From Gammaproteobacteria bacterium (GTDB taxonomy: Bacteria > Pseudomonadota > Gammaproteobacteria > Xanthomonadales > Wenzhouxiangellaceae), in the NCBI GenBank assembly GCA_021772975.1, contig JAJFKY010000001.1, forward strand, positions 248,001-312,000: a stretch of 64,000 bases of DNA, given 5' to 3'. Shown here piece after piece: positions 63,880 to 64,000 of this stretch (its first letter is position 1; each line of letters opens with the position of its first letter). The notes under the pieces were generated by a model. That model was not told the origin of the DNA. It saw nothing but the letters and a program-made list of their open reading frames with translations, and made no database searches. The translations under genes were made by a program, and so were the position numbers.

Positions 63880-64000
63880 CTATGCCAATACCCGACCAAA
63901 TACCGTGGTTATAAACCGTTCCAGCGGCCGGACATTGTCTTCCGCCTTGGCTCTGACCAGCGCCCCCTGCCAGCTGTTGTAAATAAAGTGCCCCAGGCTT
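63880..64000 (-). CDS. TetR/AcrR family regulator, C-terminal fragment (5' end outside window)
   Basis: An open minus-strand frame enters from the right edge and stops at 63880-63882. The visible ~39 residues read LGHFIYNSWQGALVRAKAEDN followed by VRPLERFITTVFGRVLA, the usual last helices of TetR-type ligand-binding domains with the W-Q-G-A-L motif. The DNA-binding part is outside the window. Confidence 0.8.
   Translation of the reverse strand, partial: SLGHFIYNSWQGALVRAKAEDNVRPLERFITTVFGRVLA

Overview
The window reads as a chromosomal segment of a respiring gammaproteobacterium. The evidence is the spoT-rpoZ-gmk-yicC/rph order, a complete mla phospholipid-transport operon, an ANR/FNR-type oxygen sensor, a full cbb3 oxidase locus preceded by a high-potential iron-sulfur protein (HiPIP), and OmpW, MlaA and TonB-dependent outer-membrane proteins. 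I cannot name the genus. I saw no rRNA, tRNA, CRISPR array, prophage or intact insertion sequence.

Layout. 1-10.1 kb is housekeeping: recG (cut by the left edge), ridA, spoT, rpoZ, gmk and yicC on the minus strand; rph, rdgB, hemW and a lipoprotein gene on the plus strand; and an hslV with no hslU beside it. 10.2-13.7 kb holds two lipoprotein genes (a WHy/LEA-like protein and a family-5 solute-binding protein), an SDR enzyme and a Tat-exported HiPIP. 13.8-22.5 kb is the cbb3 oxidase locus ccoNOQP-x-GHIS-safE, with an FNR box and -10 element at near-ideal spacing. 22.6-32 kb is a looser accessory stretch: a secreted protein with a sorting-type tail, glyoxalase I, a lipoprotein with an internal repeat, a GH25 hydrolase, an exported catalase-peroxidase, MAPEG and PH-domain membrane proteins, and an AAE-type transporter. 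32.1-33.8 kb carries ompW and anr/fnr, each with an FNR box. 33.8-37.8 kb is mlaFEDCB with mlaA as last gene. 37.9-42 kb has an AhpD-like protein, an amidase lipoprotein and a copper/oxidase assembly trio (Sco, PCuAC, CtaG). 42-51 kb is mostly poorly characterised genes, including two tandem paralogues that look like degenerate GIY-YIG proteins, a second Crp/Fnr regulator and a broken TPR gene next to nei. 51-54.5 kb is a Fur-box-controlled TonB receptor plus a PepSY membrane protein. 54.6-64 kb has a large FAD amine oxidase, a HemG-like flavodoxin, a DsrE protein, a MITE-like element, a secreted serine protease, a CNNM/CorC-type protein, a 1-kb non-coding stretch with a nested hairpin, and a haloalkane-dehalogenase-like hydrolase behind a TetR regulator cut by the right edge.

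How it fits together. The best-supported circuit is oxygen control: the ANR-like protein keeps all four cluster cysteines, and FNR boxes lie before ccoN (activating position), before ompW (activating position) and before its own gene (repressing position). HiPIP, cbb3 and the separate Sco/PCuAC/CtaG group suggest coordinated electron delivery and copper loading. The least explained items are the GIY-YIG-like pair, the lipoprotein with an internal repeat resembling trypsin-co-occurring domain 2, the hydrophilic insertion inside CtaG with inverted repeats in its DNA, the MITE-like element at 58.2 kb and the orphan hslV.
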